In this document: positions 40,501 through 51,578 of the stretch, piece by piece
Numbering within the stretch: position 1 is the first letter of the stretch
Layout of the letters: the number at the start of each line of letters is the position of its first letter
Assembly (NCBI RefSeq): GCF_011075055.1
Contig: NC_058146.1
Location: forward strand, 1,550,001 to 1,614,000
Source of the DNA: Mangifera indica
Taxonomy: Eukaryota > Streptophyta > Magnoliopsida > Sapindales > Anacardiaceae
Direction of reading: 5' to 3'
Length of the DNA: 64,000 bases
Position numbers and translations under genes: made by a program
Notes under the pieces: generated by a model
What the model saw: only the letters and a program-made list of their open reading frames with translations
Databases searched by the model: none
What the model was told of the DNA's origin: nothing

Positions 40501-43500
40501 TTCAATCTGACAAAGTTTGTTGATTAGTGCATATGTGGTTCCTTGATGCTTCTCTCTCATTCCACCTCCTGAGGGGAAGAATTAGATTCATTGTAATTAT
40601 ATGTTTTACCATTTTTGGTGATGAGTTATGTTATCTCTATTAACAACACTAATTTTGCTGCAGGCATTACAATATGAACCGCATCAGATTAGTTTGGTCC
40701 CATATGTGGAATGTTTTATCAGATTTCTTTGTGTCAGTTGGTTTGTCAGAAAATCTTTCTGTAACAATCCTTGTTATGGATTCTCTGCGGCAGCTCACAA
40801 TGAAATTCCTAGAGCGTGAGGAATTGGCAAATTACAACTTCCAGAATGAGTTTCTGAGACCATTTGTAATTATTATGCAGAAAAGCAGTTCTACTGAAAT
40901 TAAGGAATTAATTGTTCGGTGCATTTCCCAGATGGTCCTCAGCCGTGTTAGTAATGTGAAATCTGGCTGGAGAAGTGTTTTTATGGTATGTTAAAGAGCA
41001 CTGTTACAAATTCATGGTGTCTAACATGGTCTTAACTCACTTAGAATCAAAATTAATTGGATTTGTTGGAATCTTGAATTGAAATTTATTTAAATTCATT
41101 AAAAATCATGGCTGAGACTTCCATACTTTCATGTGTTGGTTGATTTCCTAATAATTGATGAAATTTGGAAATGAGGACTGACTGGAGCTGTAAACCCCAT
41201 TGAAGAATTATTTTATCTAGCTCCTGTAATCAGAATCTAGCAAAATTTAAGCTTTAATTCTTCAATCAAAAGTTAATGTATTGTTCATGATTATTTAAAG
41301 GCTGAGCACCTAGACTCCATATAATATTCCTCAACAATCAGTATTTATTATTAGTATAGGTGCTCAGATGGGCAATTGATGGGACTCTTCCACTTTTAAT
41401 TATTTGTTAAGTGATTATTTGATTCACGTTTGTACATGATAATTGTTGTTTGTTGCTAACGATATTCTGCCCTTTTCAGATTTTTACAGCTGCTGCAGCT
41501 GATGCGCAGAAAAATATCGTTTTGTTGGCCTTTGAGACGATGGAGAAGATAGTGCGGAAATATTTTTCTCATATAACTGAAACGGAGACTACAACTTTTA
41601 CTGATTGTGTTAAGTGCCTCCTGACTTTCACAAATAGCAGATTTAACAGTGATGTTAGCCTCAATGCTATTGCCTTTCTCCGGTTCTGTGCCGTAAAACT
41701 TGCAGATGGCGGGCTTGTCTCCGATGAGATGGGTGGTTTTGATGGTTTATCCAGTTCTGAAGCAAATGAGGATGCTTCGGAACTTCAGAGCTCGACTGAT
41801 AAAGATGGTCCTGCATCTTTTTGGTTGCCTTTGCTAACAGGTAACGTGCTTTCATGGTTTGCTTATTGTCAAACACCATACCTTCTTCATGGCAATACTT
41901 TTTTATGGATGGAAGCAGCTACTGCATTGGTCACTTGCATCTAATAGAAGTAAATTGATTTTGATCACATACACACTGAAATTTGCTGTCAGACTCTCCC
42001 TCATCCCCATTGGTTCTCTCTTCTATTATGGTCAACTGCATTAATGGTTAGTTATATAAGCAAACAACACTTTCCCCTCTTCCTTCTGCCTTCACATATG
42101 CTCTGCCATTCAGACATTATATGCCTATCTGACAAGCCATTTATGAATCCTCCTTACTGAAGATTATGTCACATATAAAATACTGATGGATTCAGTGTTA
42201 CCTGTTGCTTTTTCATCAATTTTATAACTAGCCATTGTAGCCTATTTTATGTGTGGTTGGACATTGGGGCATTTTTTACCATTTTTAGGGATAACTTGTC
42301 ATTTGGAATAGTCTTTTGTCTAGTGCAGATTTCTGTTTGAATGTGAGAAAGAATAAATGAAATAAGCAGTACTTGAGTAAGGGCGTTTGAAGGGCCTAAG
42401 ATAGTGTAGAGCCATGTAGGGAGTTATTTAAGGTATTAGTATAGTTTACTTATGACTCGAGTTTAAGAATATTGATGTGCTTTACCTTTTTCAGAATATT
42501 AAAATGTGGGTGCTTCTGTTTTAGGTCTGGCTAAACTAACATCTGATCCCAGATCAACCATCCGAAAGAGTTCTCTGGAAGTGCTTTTTAATATTCTAAA
42601 GGATCACGGTCATCTTTTCCCACGGCCATTTTTTATTGGCGTTTTTTCTTCTGTTATTTTTCCAATGTTTATTGTTGCAAGTAACCAGGGAGGTCTTGTA
42701 AAAGATGACCAGGGTTCACTAGCTTCACCATCTCCCCGACCTGAAGGCAATAGATGGGATTCTGAAACAGCTGCTGTTGCATCACAGTGTCTGGTTGATC
42801 TATATATCTGTTTCTTTGATGTGGTGAGGTCTCAACTACGACATGTGGTGTCGATTTTTACCGAATTTATTAGAAGTCCTATTCAGGGTCCTGCAAGCAC
42901 AGGAGTTGCTTCATTGTTGCTTTTGGCTCGTAAACTGAGAAACAAACTTTCAGAAGATGAATGGGGGGAGATTTTTTTGTCTCTGAAAGAGGCTGCAGCA
43001 ATAACATTGCCAAGTTTCATGAAAGTCTTGAGAACCATGGATGACATTGGGATTACAGACGGTTCTCAAAGTGATGCTAATGTTGAAATGCATTCTGAAC
43101 ATGGGTGGATGGATGATGATATTGAGGATGATAAACTACAAACTGGAGCCTATGTGGTCTCGAAAATTAAGTCCCATGTCGCTGTGCAGCTTCTTTTTTT
43201 ACAGGTCTTCTCTCTTTCCATTTTCCATTTTGTTCTCTATATATAGGCATTCACTCTCTTCCACTCATGTATTTATATGCAAGCAATTTTAGAATTCTCT
43301 TAGCATCGCATAAACAAGAAAATTACAATTATATTGCAAATACCCATTTGTGTATCTGTAAGACATTCGTGACTTTGAAGAAAATTTCATTAGGTCAGAT
43401 TTGTTTGATATTTGACTTGCTACATAGATCTTACTTTCTTTTATCACTTCAGGTCGCAAGTGATTTGTCCAAGATTTGCATACAGTTCTTATCAGCAGCC

Positions 43501-44052
43501 AGCATCGAGATCCTTATTGACATATTTTCCACTGTTGCCTCGCATGCCCACCAATTGAACTCAGAGAAAATCCTGCTGAAGAAACTGCAGAGAGTGTGCT
43601 CTGTATTGGAACTCTCAGACGCTCCTACGGTTCATTTTGAGAATGAGTCATACCAAAATTACCTCAAATTCCTCCTAGATTTGCACAGAAACAGTCCATA
43701 TACAACTGAGGTGAACATAGAATTGCATCTTGTAGAAGTTTGTGAAAAAATATTGCGAATATACCTAGACTGCACGGTGTCTCAGCCAAAACCAGGTAAA
43801 CAGCAACTGGTGATACACTGCATTCTTCCATTGGATTCGGAGAAAAAGGAAGAATTGGCAGCTAAGACACCATTGGCGCTGTCGGCATTGCGAACGTTGA
43901 GTGGTTTGGAGAGGGACTCATTTAGAAGGTATGTCTCTAATTTCTTCCCATTGTTAGTAGATCTTATGCAGAGTGAGCATAGCTCACGAGAAGTTCAACA
44001 TGTTCTTGGCATCATCCTAAAATCTTGTATAGGCCCGATAATAATGCATTGA
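34165..44052 (+). CDS. BIG1: BIG1-type brefeldin A-inhibited ARF guanine-nucleotide exchange factor
   Basis: A large Sec7-family ARF-GEF of the trans-Golgi network that activates ARF GTPases for vesicle budding. Eleven exons: 34165-35219, 35561-35878, 37128-37461, 37650-38072, 38265-38557, 39151-39424, 39799-40301, 40664-40985, 41480-41840, 42525-43204 and 43453-44052. They total 5,163 bases, giving 1,720 residues. N-terminal DCB region ([20 protein letters not shown]), HUS box region ([20 protein letters not shown]), then Sec7 from about residue 570 ([20 protein letters not shown]). The Sec7 domain has the catalytic glutamate near 659 in [20 protein letters not shown] and motif 2 in [15 protein letters not shown]. 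Long HDS regions follow ([20 protein letters not shown]). The start M-S-A-H-Q and overall length match BIG1 rather than BIG2/BIG3, which start differently. The first intron uses a GC donor (35220). The C-terminal ~200 residues are less conserved, as usual. Confidence 0.95.
37512..37579. repeat. (TA)n microsatellite in BIG1 intron 3
   Basis: An uninterrupted TA run of about 34 units, 50 bases inside the intron between exons 37128-37461 and 37650-38072. Its length may be unreliable in the assembly. Confidence 0.97.
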
Positions 44053-46696
44053 ATTTATTCATAAACCACACACCTGTATCATCATCATCATCATCAACAC
44101 AACAAATCAATTCACAGTTTTGATTTATATAGCCAATAAAATTATCCCTATTTTTTGTTTTTCCCATTTTCAAAATTAAAAATGTAATCCATTTAGTGGA
44201 AGTTTGCAGATCACCACTGTCTGATTTCTTGGTATTATTATCCATTCAAATTTGATTGAATCATTTTTAGACCCTCTTCTGGTATTCAAACACTAATCAA
44301 GGAATGGTTTTCTTTTATGAACTTATTTTCTTCATAATAGAAGAAACCATTTTAGTGTTTGAATATGTTTTCCAGTTTTTGCACTTGAATCGAATTTATG
44401 ATTTGGGGGTGAGAGGCCCATAATTTAACTGTCTCTGGTAAAAGAGAGAGATGAGCCCATAATAATATATACCAGCAGGAGTATCAGTGGATTTGAGCTG
44501 AATTGACAATCTAGCTCTTGCCAACTCAGTTCGAGTAATGTAGGATAAGTTTGATTTAGATAAATTTGAAACCAATTTGGTTTATATAAGTTCAACTTTG
44601 AGGGTTTTATATTATCTGAGTTCTAACTTAACGGTTTTTAATTCGTCAAGCTTAATTTAAATAATTTAAAATAATATTATTTTAATTAATTTTAATTTTA
44701 TTATAATATTAAATCAAGTTTAATTTGAGTTAGACTTAGTATTATAGTAGAATTCGAGTTTGAATCTCTTTTAAGTTAAATTCAGATGAGGAGATCAGTC
44801 TTTTCTAGACCATCATCATCATCCAGATGAAGCCGATTTTATTTGAACAATGAAGATCTAGACAAAGAGTTTCGACTCTTCATCTGAATTTTATCTAGAT
44901 TTTATCGAATCTAGACGTCGTCGGCCCAATATTAAATACCGAAGGGAGAGACGACACCGGAAAGAAGAGAGATCGACCATCATTGGTTGGAAATTCACTG
45001 ATAAAATTGGACGAAATGTCACTTTTTAAAACTTAATTTTAGATAAAATTATTAATTTTTCAAATTAAATGATAAAAATGTTAAATATTATTATTAAATG
45101 ATAATTTTACCTTTAATCTTAACTTAATTTTAGAGAGTAAATATTAGTTTTTTAAATCATAAATAGATATTTAAATTTTTAAAAGTTAGTAGGTGAGAGT
45201 TTGAGAATTTTCTACATCTTGGATGGGAGTAGGTTTTTTGGCCTAAAAGTAAAAAACAAGATTTTATAAATTTATTTAATTAGAATTAAATATGTTTAGT
45301 TTAGTGGATGATGATTGCATCCACTTAATTACGGTTCTAAACGTCCAATCGAATCAGTCTTGTTTTTTAATTTAAAGTTAATATCTAGCTAACTAAGTGA
45401 TTCAAGTTCAACCTTTTTGTTGGCTCAAGAAAGGTGGTTAAATTTTAATTATTATTAATTAATTTATAATGTTATCCAAGCTCTTAGTGGACAACTTGTG
45501 ATAAATGGATCATGCATCCTTAATTTACAAAAAGCTAAAGGAGTATTTTTCACCAAAGTTTTTGTTCAATCTTAAAAATATATTTATTATAATTTAAAAA
45601 TCTAAATATTTATTTATAAGCTAACTATTATTAAAATTTTTTATTAAAAATAAAAATAAAATCATTATTTTATTAATAATATTAAAAAAATATAAAATTA
45701 GTTATATTTTTCTCTTAGACTTTAAAAAATAATAACTTCATATTTATCTAAAGTTTTTTAACATTTTATAATGAAAAACAAAATTCATTATAAAATTCTT
45801 CTGGAATCGATTAGAATCGATAAAGATGCTTCGATTCTGGAATCGATTAGAAATGAGAAATCATGCCAAGAGATGAGAAGATTGAAAGCATCATAGTTGG
45901 TGGTTGGAGAGAGGAAGAAAATAAATCTTAAGTCTAGGGGAGGGGAAGAATGTTACTTTTCAAACTTTGAAAATAAGGGTAAAATATTAGTTTTTTTAAA
46001 ATCTAAAAAGAAAATGATATAAATTTTTAGATTTAGTGGTAAAATGAAGATTTTACTCTTGTCATCTAACTGAAAATTTTAACAATAGTTAACTCATATA
46101 CGAGTGTTTGAGTTTTTAAACTATTACAGAAGTATTTTTGAGATTAGATTAAAACTTAGATGGAAAATAGTGCTTGGGCTTTTACAAAACCACTAATCAC
46201 CATTTTAATTGTATAAACTATAAAGTTATTACTTATCAAGGTGTTGTTTTGGTTATAAATAAACAAGCCAACTCACTATTTCCCATCCAAAGTTTATTGG
46301 AACGATAAAATTTTACCTTTTAAGTTTGAAAAACTAAATATTTACCTTTATTTATTTTTATTAGTAAATTTTATTTGATATTTTTAGAAACAATATTTTA
46401 CCCTTTTAGTGAAATTACAAAACTACTACTAATACTTAATATAAATATAAAATTTTTAGCATATTCATGCTAATTTAAATATTTGTATTTAGATTTATAA
46501 AAAATATCAAAACTTTAACTAATCTTAAAATATTATATTTTTTTTAGTTCTTTAAGGGCGTAATTTTCATTTTTTAAACTATTAAAAGGTATATTAAAAT
46601 TTTAAAATTTCAGTAACAGCCATAAACTTTTTTGAATATCTAAAAACCCTTTAAATTTTTTTAACACCTCTTATTTTGAAAAAGAAAAAATAGAAT

Positions 46697-46799
<103 letters not shown>

Positions 46800-46967
46800 T
46801 AATGACCCTTTCACATTTTCACTTAACGAATTTTTTAATGAAAGTAAAGAACAGGTGAAAATTTGGCTTAAAAGAAAAAAATTATCATTTAAACAATAAT
46901 GTATATACCTTTAGGTTTTTGTTTATTCATCGATAGATCATAACCTAATTTATGGGGCAATTATATA

Positions 46968-47118
46968 TACGGCTGGATTCAAGCCGAGCCGAGCTCGGCT
47001 GGCAGCTAGCTCAGACTCGACTCGGTTTATTTATGACCGGCTCGAGTTCGGCTCGTTTTCAGCTTGGCTCGTTTACGGCTCGATTCGACTCATTTTTCAT
47101 ATCAAAACGATATCGTTT

Positions 47119-47153
<35 letters not shown>

Positions 47154-47272
47154 AAATGACGTCGTTTTGTATAAAAAATTTAAAAAAAAAATTTACCGAG
47201 CCAACCCGAGCCAGCTCGAGCTAGATCGAGCCGAGCTCGAGCTCGAGCTGGCTCAGCTCGAGTCCAGCCCTA
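46968..47272. mobile_element. hAT-type MITE, copy 2
   Basis: A 305-bp element beginning TACGGCTGGATTCAAGCCGA and ending CAGCTCGAGTCCAGCCCTA. It has a perfect 8-bp target-site duplication ATTATATA at 46960-46967 and 47273-47280. The interior repeats the design of copy 1: GAGCTCGAGC-rich subterminal arms and AAAACGATATCGTTTTG and AAAATGACGTCGTTTTG around a TA-rich centre, here expanded by a (TA)n run. No coding capacity. One base of the left terminus (G to C at position 3) differs from the right terminus. Confidence 0.9.
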
Positions 47273-48630
47273 ATTATATAGGACATTAATTAAGGTGTGT
47301 TGGGGAAAGCGAGGCTGTGATCGGTGCTGAGAATGGCACGAGTATGGGGAGAATGGAGGGTGGTCCATTAGGGAAAAGTGGGAGCTCCTTTATTGCAGAA
47401 GAAGCTGCAGGAGCTTGAAGATTGAAGGTGAAGAAAATCTAATGCTAAATATGAGGCGCGGAAAGTGATGTAGTAATGGCAGTAGAACAAGAAGCATTCT
47501 TGAGATAAGATTGAGCAAGTCCTGATGCCCCGACACCCCTCATGCTGCTGACATGCCCCATGGCTTTCATATGCCTGCCATTGCCACCCCTCCTTAATTG
47601 TGGGCGTTTAATTTAAATAATATTTTATTATTAAAATAAAAAAATTATTTTAAAAATAAATTATTTAAAAAATTATTATGGATAAATGATTATTATATTT
47701 AATAAAATTTGATAGATATAAATAATTATTGTATTTAGTTAAAGATAATAAAAGAATCATAATAAATTATTTTACTTAAACATCTTTGAATATAATTATT
47801 TTTAAATATTTTTTATATTATTTGTTATATTAATTAAAAATAAATTTATTTTTGTCTCAAAAAATTAATAAATAATAATATAATTATAATATTTTAATAT
47901 ATAAGGTGAATATGGTAATCAGATTATCACCTATATTACCTGCCACGTCAACATTAATAATATAATATTATCGTAATTTTTTATTACTGACAAACCAAAC
48001 AAATTAATATAAGTAATAAAAGATAGATTATCAAAGTAATTTTCAAATTCTTAGAACCAAACGGTCTTTTAATTCATTCTCATTAATCTTATACGAAAAT
48101 CAAGCCCAACCCTCCATTAAGTCTTTTTCTTCTTTAAGCTTTTTCATATTAATATAGATTATTATAAAGTATGGAAATAATAATGCATGCTCCTTTATTT
48201 TCATCTTTTCAATTAAAAGTAAGGCTTCTCTCTTTCACTCTATGAGTTTTCCACTTTCTACCCTCTTCATATTCCTTCCTTTGAATTCAATCCGTTCAAA
48301 CTTGGTTTTTAGTTATTCAAACTGGCCCATAGATTTTTCTGAGAACCCCAGAAAAACAAGAAACCCACCAGTATATTAATATATAATAATATGTGTGTGT
48401 GTGTGCATATATAAAGTTACTGATGAGGTAGGTTTTTCTTTTTGGCCTTTGTTTTTCTTCAAGTTTCTGCGGCAACCCTCTTCTATTTTTCCTCTCTTTC
48501 TGCACAAATCTGGATCTGATTATAGAAGTACTTCTTTCTAAGCTATTGTTGATTTGTAGCAAGTTTTAATCTTGCACTTGGAATTTATTGGAGCTATTAC
48601 AGTGGAGAGAGAGGGAAACTGTTGAATTAC

Positions 48631-48638
48631 TATAAAAG
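48631..48638 (+). promoter_or_regulatory. Candidate TATA box of the AHL gene
   Basis: TATAAAAG lies about 150 bases before the AHL start codon, in a context (AATTACTATAAAAGTAGTG) resembling plant TATA boxes. A second candidate, ATATAAAG, occurs near 48410. The transcription start is not determined, so this is tentative. Confidence 0.35.
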
Positions 48639-48782
48639 TAGTGTGCCGCATTAGGGCAACTCTGGATTTGAAGAAAACTGTTTATATTTTCTTATAGATC
48701 TTCATTTGTATAGGTAATTTTTTTTTTTTTTTTGCTTTTTGGTTGTTTATTTCTGAGCTTGAAGAAAAGATATATACTGGCA

Positions 48783-49631
48783 ATGGCTGGGTTAGAGCCA
48801 GGTTCAAATTCTCGCTATGTTCACCACCTTCTGCAGCTTCAAAACCAGACGGATTCTCAAGAATCACCGCCGCAAGAACAAAGAAGCAATCATGACTCTG
48901 ATGCAGCCGCCACCAGTTCAGGCAGAGGAGGCTCTTCTTCCGGCCGCAGACCCCGTGGACGTCCAGCTGGTTCGAAGAACAAGCCCAAGCCACCAATTAT
49001 CATAATTCGGGACAGTCCAAATGCGCTTAGATCTCACGTTCTTGAAATTTCAGCCGGCTCAGACATAGTGGATTCTGTGTCAAACTTCGCCCGGCGCCTG
49101 GGGAGAGGGGTTTGTGTCCTCAGCGGAACGGGGACGGTTACTAATGTGACGTTGAAGCAGCCGGCCGGCCCATCTGGGGGTGTCATTACACTACATGGGC
49201 AGTTTGACATTTTGTCCCTCACGGGAACTTCACTGCCACCGCCAGCGCCACCGGGAGCGGGCGGCTTGACGATATATCTGGCGGGTGGACAGGGACAGGT
49301 GGTGGGAGGGAGGGTAGTGGGGCCTTTGACTGCTTCAGGCCCGGTGGTTTTGATAGCGGCAACATTTGCAAACGCAGTGTATGATAGGTTACCACTGGAG
49401 GAAGATGAATCACCTGGACAAGTTCAACCTGCGGCCTCTCAGTCATCTGGAGTGACAGGCGCTGGAGGGCAATTTGGCGACGGAGGAAACAATTCCTGCG
49501 GTGGAGGGAGAGGCGTTCCTTTCTATAATTTGGGAGTGAATATGGGAAATAATTATCCTCCTCTCCCTGGTGATGGTTTTGGCTGGGGCAGTGGAACTGC
49601 AGCTGGTAATACTACAAGGCCAACATTCTAG
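48783..49631 (+). CDS. AT-hook motif nuclear-localized protein (AHL, clade A)
   Basis: An intronless 282-residue nuclear DNA-binding protein. AHLs bind AT-rich DNA in the minor groove and assemble through their PPC domain to modulate chromatin and growth (family knowledge). One AT-hook with core R58-G-R-P61 in [18 protein letters not shown], followed by the PPC/DUF296 domain from about 79 ([20 protein letters not shown]) to about 204 ([15 protein letters not shown]). The Gly/Ser/Asn-rich tail ends in TTRPTF. The family's six-residue motif usually read GRFEIL/S is GQFDIL here (139-144). Absence of introns and a single hook put it in clade A. The start [12 protein letters not shown] matches related members; an upstream TTG frame is not used. 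Exact orthologue among the AHLs is not claimed. Confidence 0.93.
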   Translation: MAGLEPGSNSRYVHHLLQLQNQTDSQESPPQEQRSNHDSDAAATSSGRGGSSSGRRPRGRPAGSKNKPKPPIIIIRDSPNALRSHVLEISAGSDIVDSVSNFARRLGRGVCVLSGTGTVTNVTLKQPAGPSGGVITLHGQFDILSLTGTSLPPPAPPGAGGLTIYLAGGQGQVVGGRVVGPLTASGPVVLIAATFANAVYDRLPLEEDESPGQVQPAASQSSGVTGAGGQFGDGGNNSCGGGRGVPFYNLGVNMGNNYPPLPGDGFGWGSGTAAGNTTRPTF

Positions 49632-49964
49632 CAATAAGTTTGAAAGAAGGAGAAATGACACTACTTGTCACTGAGAAATACAGTACAGATCATAAATTCC
49701 TCTAAAATTAGAGCTAAATGAAAAAAAAGAGGAATGAAGAAGATCCATTTACGTATATAGGGCTTGAAGCTTCTGAATCACTAAGTTTCAAATTCATATG
49801 TACAAATTATTATGATAACATTTTAAATTTTGCTCTATTTCTGTTGATGATCTATATATATAGCCTCTGCATCAATAATTTCTTCTTCCACTAAGCTTTA
49901 CGGAAGAAGAGGTAGGCAAGGAAAGTTCTAATGTCCGTAAACTTCTAGCTGATAATATTACTAA

Positions 49965-50116
49965 CAATGCTATGTACATAATTCGTATACACAAATAATA
50001 TATCATTATATGATTCAGTGTTATTTTATTTTTAATTTAAAGTCATTTAATCATATGATGATACATCATATATGCACATGAATTTGTGCTAAGAATAAGT
50101 ACACATAGTTTTATTG
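49965..50116. mobile_element. CAATACTAT-family MITE, cluster copy A
   Basis: Begins CAATGCTATGTACATAATTC and ends GTACACATAGTTTTATTG. The arms are inverted repeats around ...TTTTTAATTTAAAGTCATTT, and the core ATCATATGATGATACATCAT pairs with ATATATCATTATATGATT. No ORF. Confidence 0.7.
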
Positions 50117-50304
50117 TAATATTATACCGATGCATATTTAGGAATGTTGTGTGTATACAAATTTAAGTTTACAATTCTTAAATGATGTGTCATCGTATGA
50201 TTGAATATCGTTTTATTCTTAATTTAAAAATTTTCAATTATATTATGACATAATATCTAGATACCTAATTGGGTATTCAAAACTAGATATATATATTTTT
50301 ATTG
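50117..50304. mobile_element. CAATACTAT-family MITE, cluster copy B
   Basis: Directly abuts copy A. Begins TAATATTATACCGATGCATA and ends AACTAGATATATATATTTTTATTG in shortened form. The shared core is GTGTCATCGTATGATTGAAT then TTTTATTCTTAATTTAAA. More diverged than copies A and D. Confidence 0.6.
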
Positions 50305-50556
50305 ATTATATATTCATGCCTAAGAATTAATGAGTTTTTGGGACACCTTCCATGCATATGCTTTGACATTTTCCCCTACTGGTTCAAGGTTGTGCCAAAT
50401 GTTCTGGTAACATGTTGATCAGTTTTCTAAAGGCTAATAAATCTCTTATCATTAATATGATTAATCAGTCTTCATTAGTACTCTCTTCTTAATTTCTTAC
50501 CCTTTTCTATCTCACATTCACTGTCCAACTTAATGGCATGGATTTACTTATATGAG

Positions 50557-50722
50557 CAATATTATGAGCACTCAATTTTGAGTATTTAATTAAATATTCA
50601 GATAATGTGTTATCATGTGATTGAATGTTACGTTATCCTTAATTTAAAGTCACTCAATCACAAAATAAAACATCATTTAAATACTCAATTAGGTACTTAA
50701 AATTGGGTACCTAGTTTTATTA
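50557..50722. mobile_element. CAATACTAT-family MITE, cluster copy C
   Basis: Begins CAATATTATGAGCACTCAAT and ends in GGGTACCTAGTTTTATT. The arms CTCAATTTTGAGTATTTAAT and ACTCAATTAGGTACTTAAAA pair as inverted repeats; the core is GTTATCATGTGATTGAATGT and CCTTAATTTAAAGTCACTCA. Its arms match the MITE at 26610. Confidence 0.65.
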
Positions 50723-50749
50723 TTATGTATTTGAATAATTTTAAATGGG

Positions 50750-50916
50750 CAATACTATACGTACCATTTTAAATACACAAATATGTACACATTTATATGT
50801 GTTATTACATGATTAAGTATTGTTTTACCCTTAATTCAAAATCATTCAATCACATAATAATATGTATAAGTGTGTACACATTTGTGTATCTAAATTAAAT
50901 ATACATAATTTTATTG
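50750..50916. mobile_element. CAATACTAT-family MITE, cluster copy D
   Basis: Begins CAATACTATACGTACCATTT and ends AAATATACATAATTTTATTG. TACACAAATATGTACACATT pairs with the complement of GTGTGTACACATTTGTGTAT. The core is ACATGATTAAGTATTGTTTT and CCCTTAATTCAAAATCATTC. Confidence 0.7.
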
Positions 50917-51578
50917 ATTTTAAATTAGGGATAAAAATATTATTCAATCACATCACATAATGACTTATTAACATTTATACCCATAGTTGCATTTATTATT
51001 AGTACGTATAATATTACTTATATCGGATCCCTCACAATTTGATCTTTAGCGGAATCATAGATTATTGGATTCCACTCATAGATTCTTGATTGAAGAACAA
51101 GCATGCATGGATATACAAATTTAAGGTATGAATTTTCTTAAATACAAAAATTAATTAATAAGAGGCATTTTGATGGCCATCAATTCATCAAAATAAATAT
51201 AGTGGTTGCCATTGAAAACGTTACATGGCAAAAAGAAAAAAAAGCCTGCAGTTGTCAATGGTGAAAATTTTTCGTGGACATGGAAGAAAGTCTAGAAATA
51301 ACAATCTCCTTAAAATTCGTAAAACCAGCCTCGTATCAGACTTGGTCTCTCACCATAAATCAGTTTCTTTCTTTCAATATTGTTTCTTATGTGCCTTCCC
51401 AATTTTGTGTCTGTCCCTAGGAATATGGTGGAACAGGTTTCATCATCATGAACCCGCCCTACATTCATCTTCACTTCTCTTCTTCAACCTCCCATTAATT
51501 ATGAATTACATTTTCATCACTCTGCAACATATGATTGTGATTAAACTCTAGCTCGGAACAGACAAACTTTCAATTGCA

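Larger units (their letters stand above)
49632..51578. other. AHL-CSLD5 intergenic region with MITE cluster
   Basis: Contains the AHL 3' UTR, four consecutive MITE copies (listed individually), a partial fifth around 50930-51015 (TTCAATCACATCACATAATG) and then the CSLD5 promoter/leader from about 51020. An ORF at 51225-51551 has no family resemblance and probably belongs to the leader region. Confidence 0.6.

Noticed and set aside
47610..48060. A fourth complete MITE with AACCAAACGG ends
   Set aside because: The right end looks MITE-like, but I could not find a matching left terminus or target-site duplication.
48732..48782. Extended N-terminus for the AHL protein
   Set aside because: It would start at TTG. 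The ATG at 48783 starts the family-typical M-A-G-L-E.
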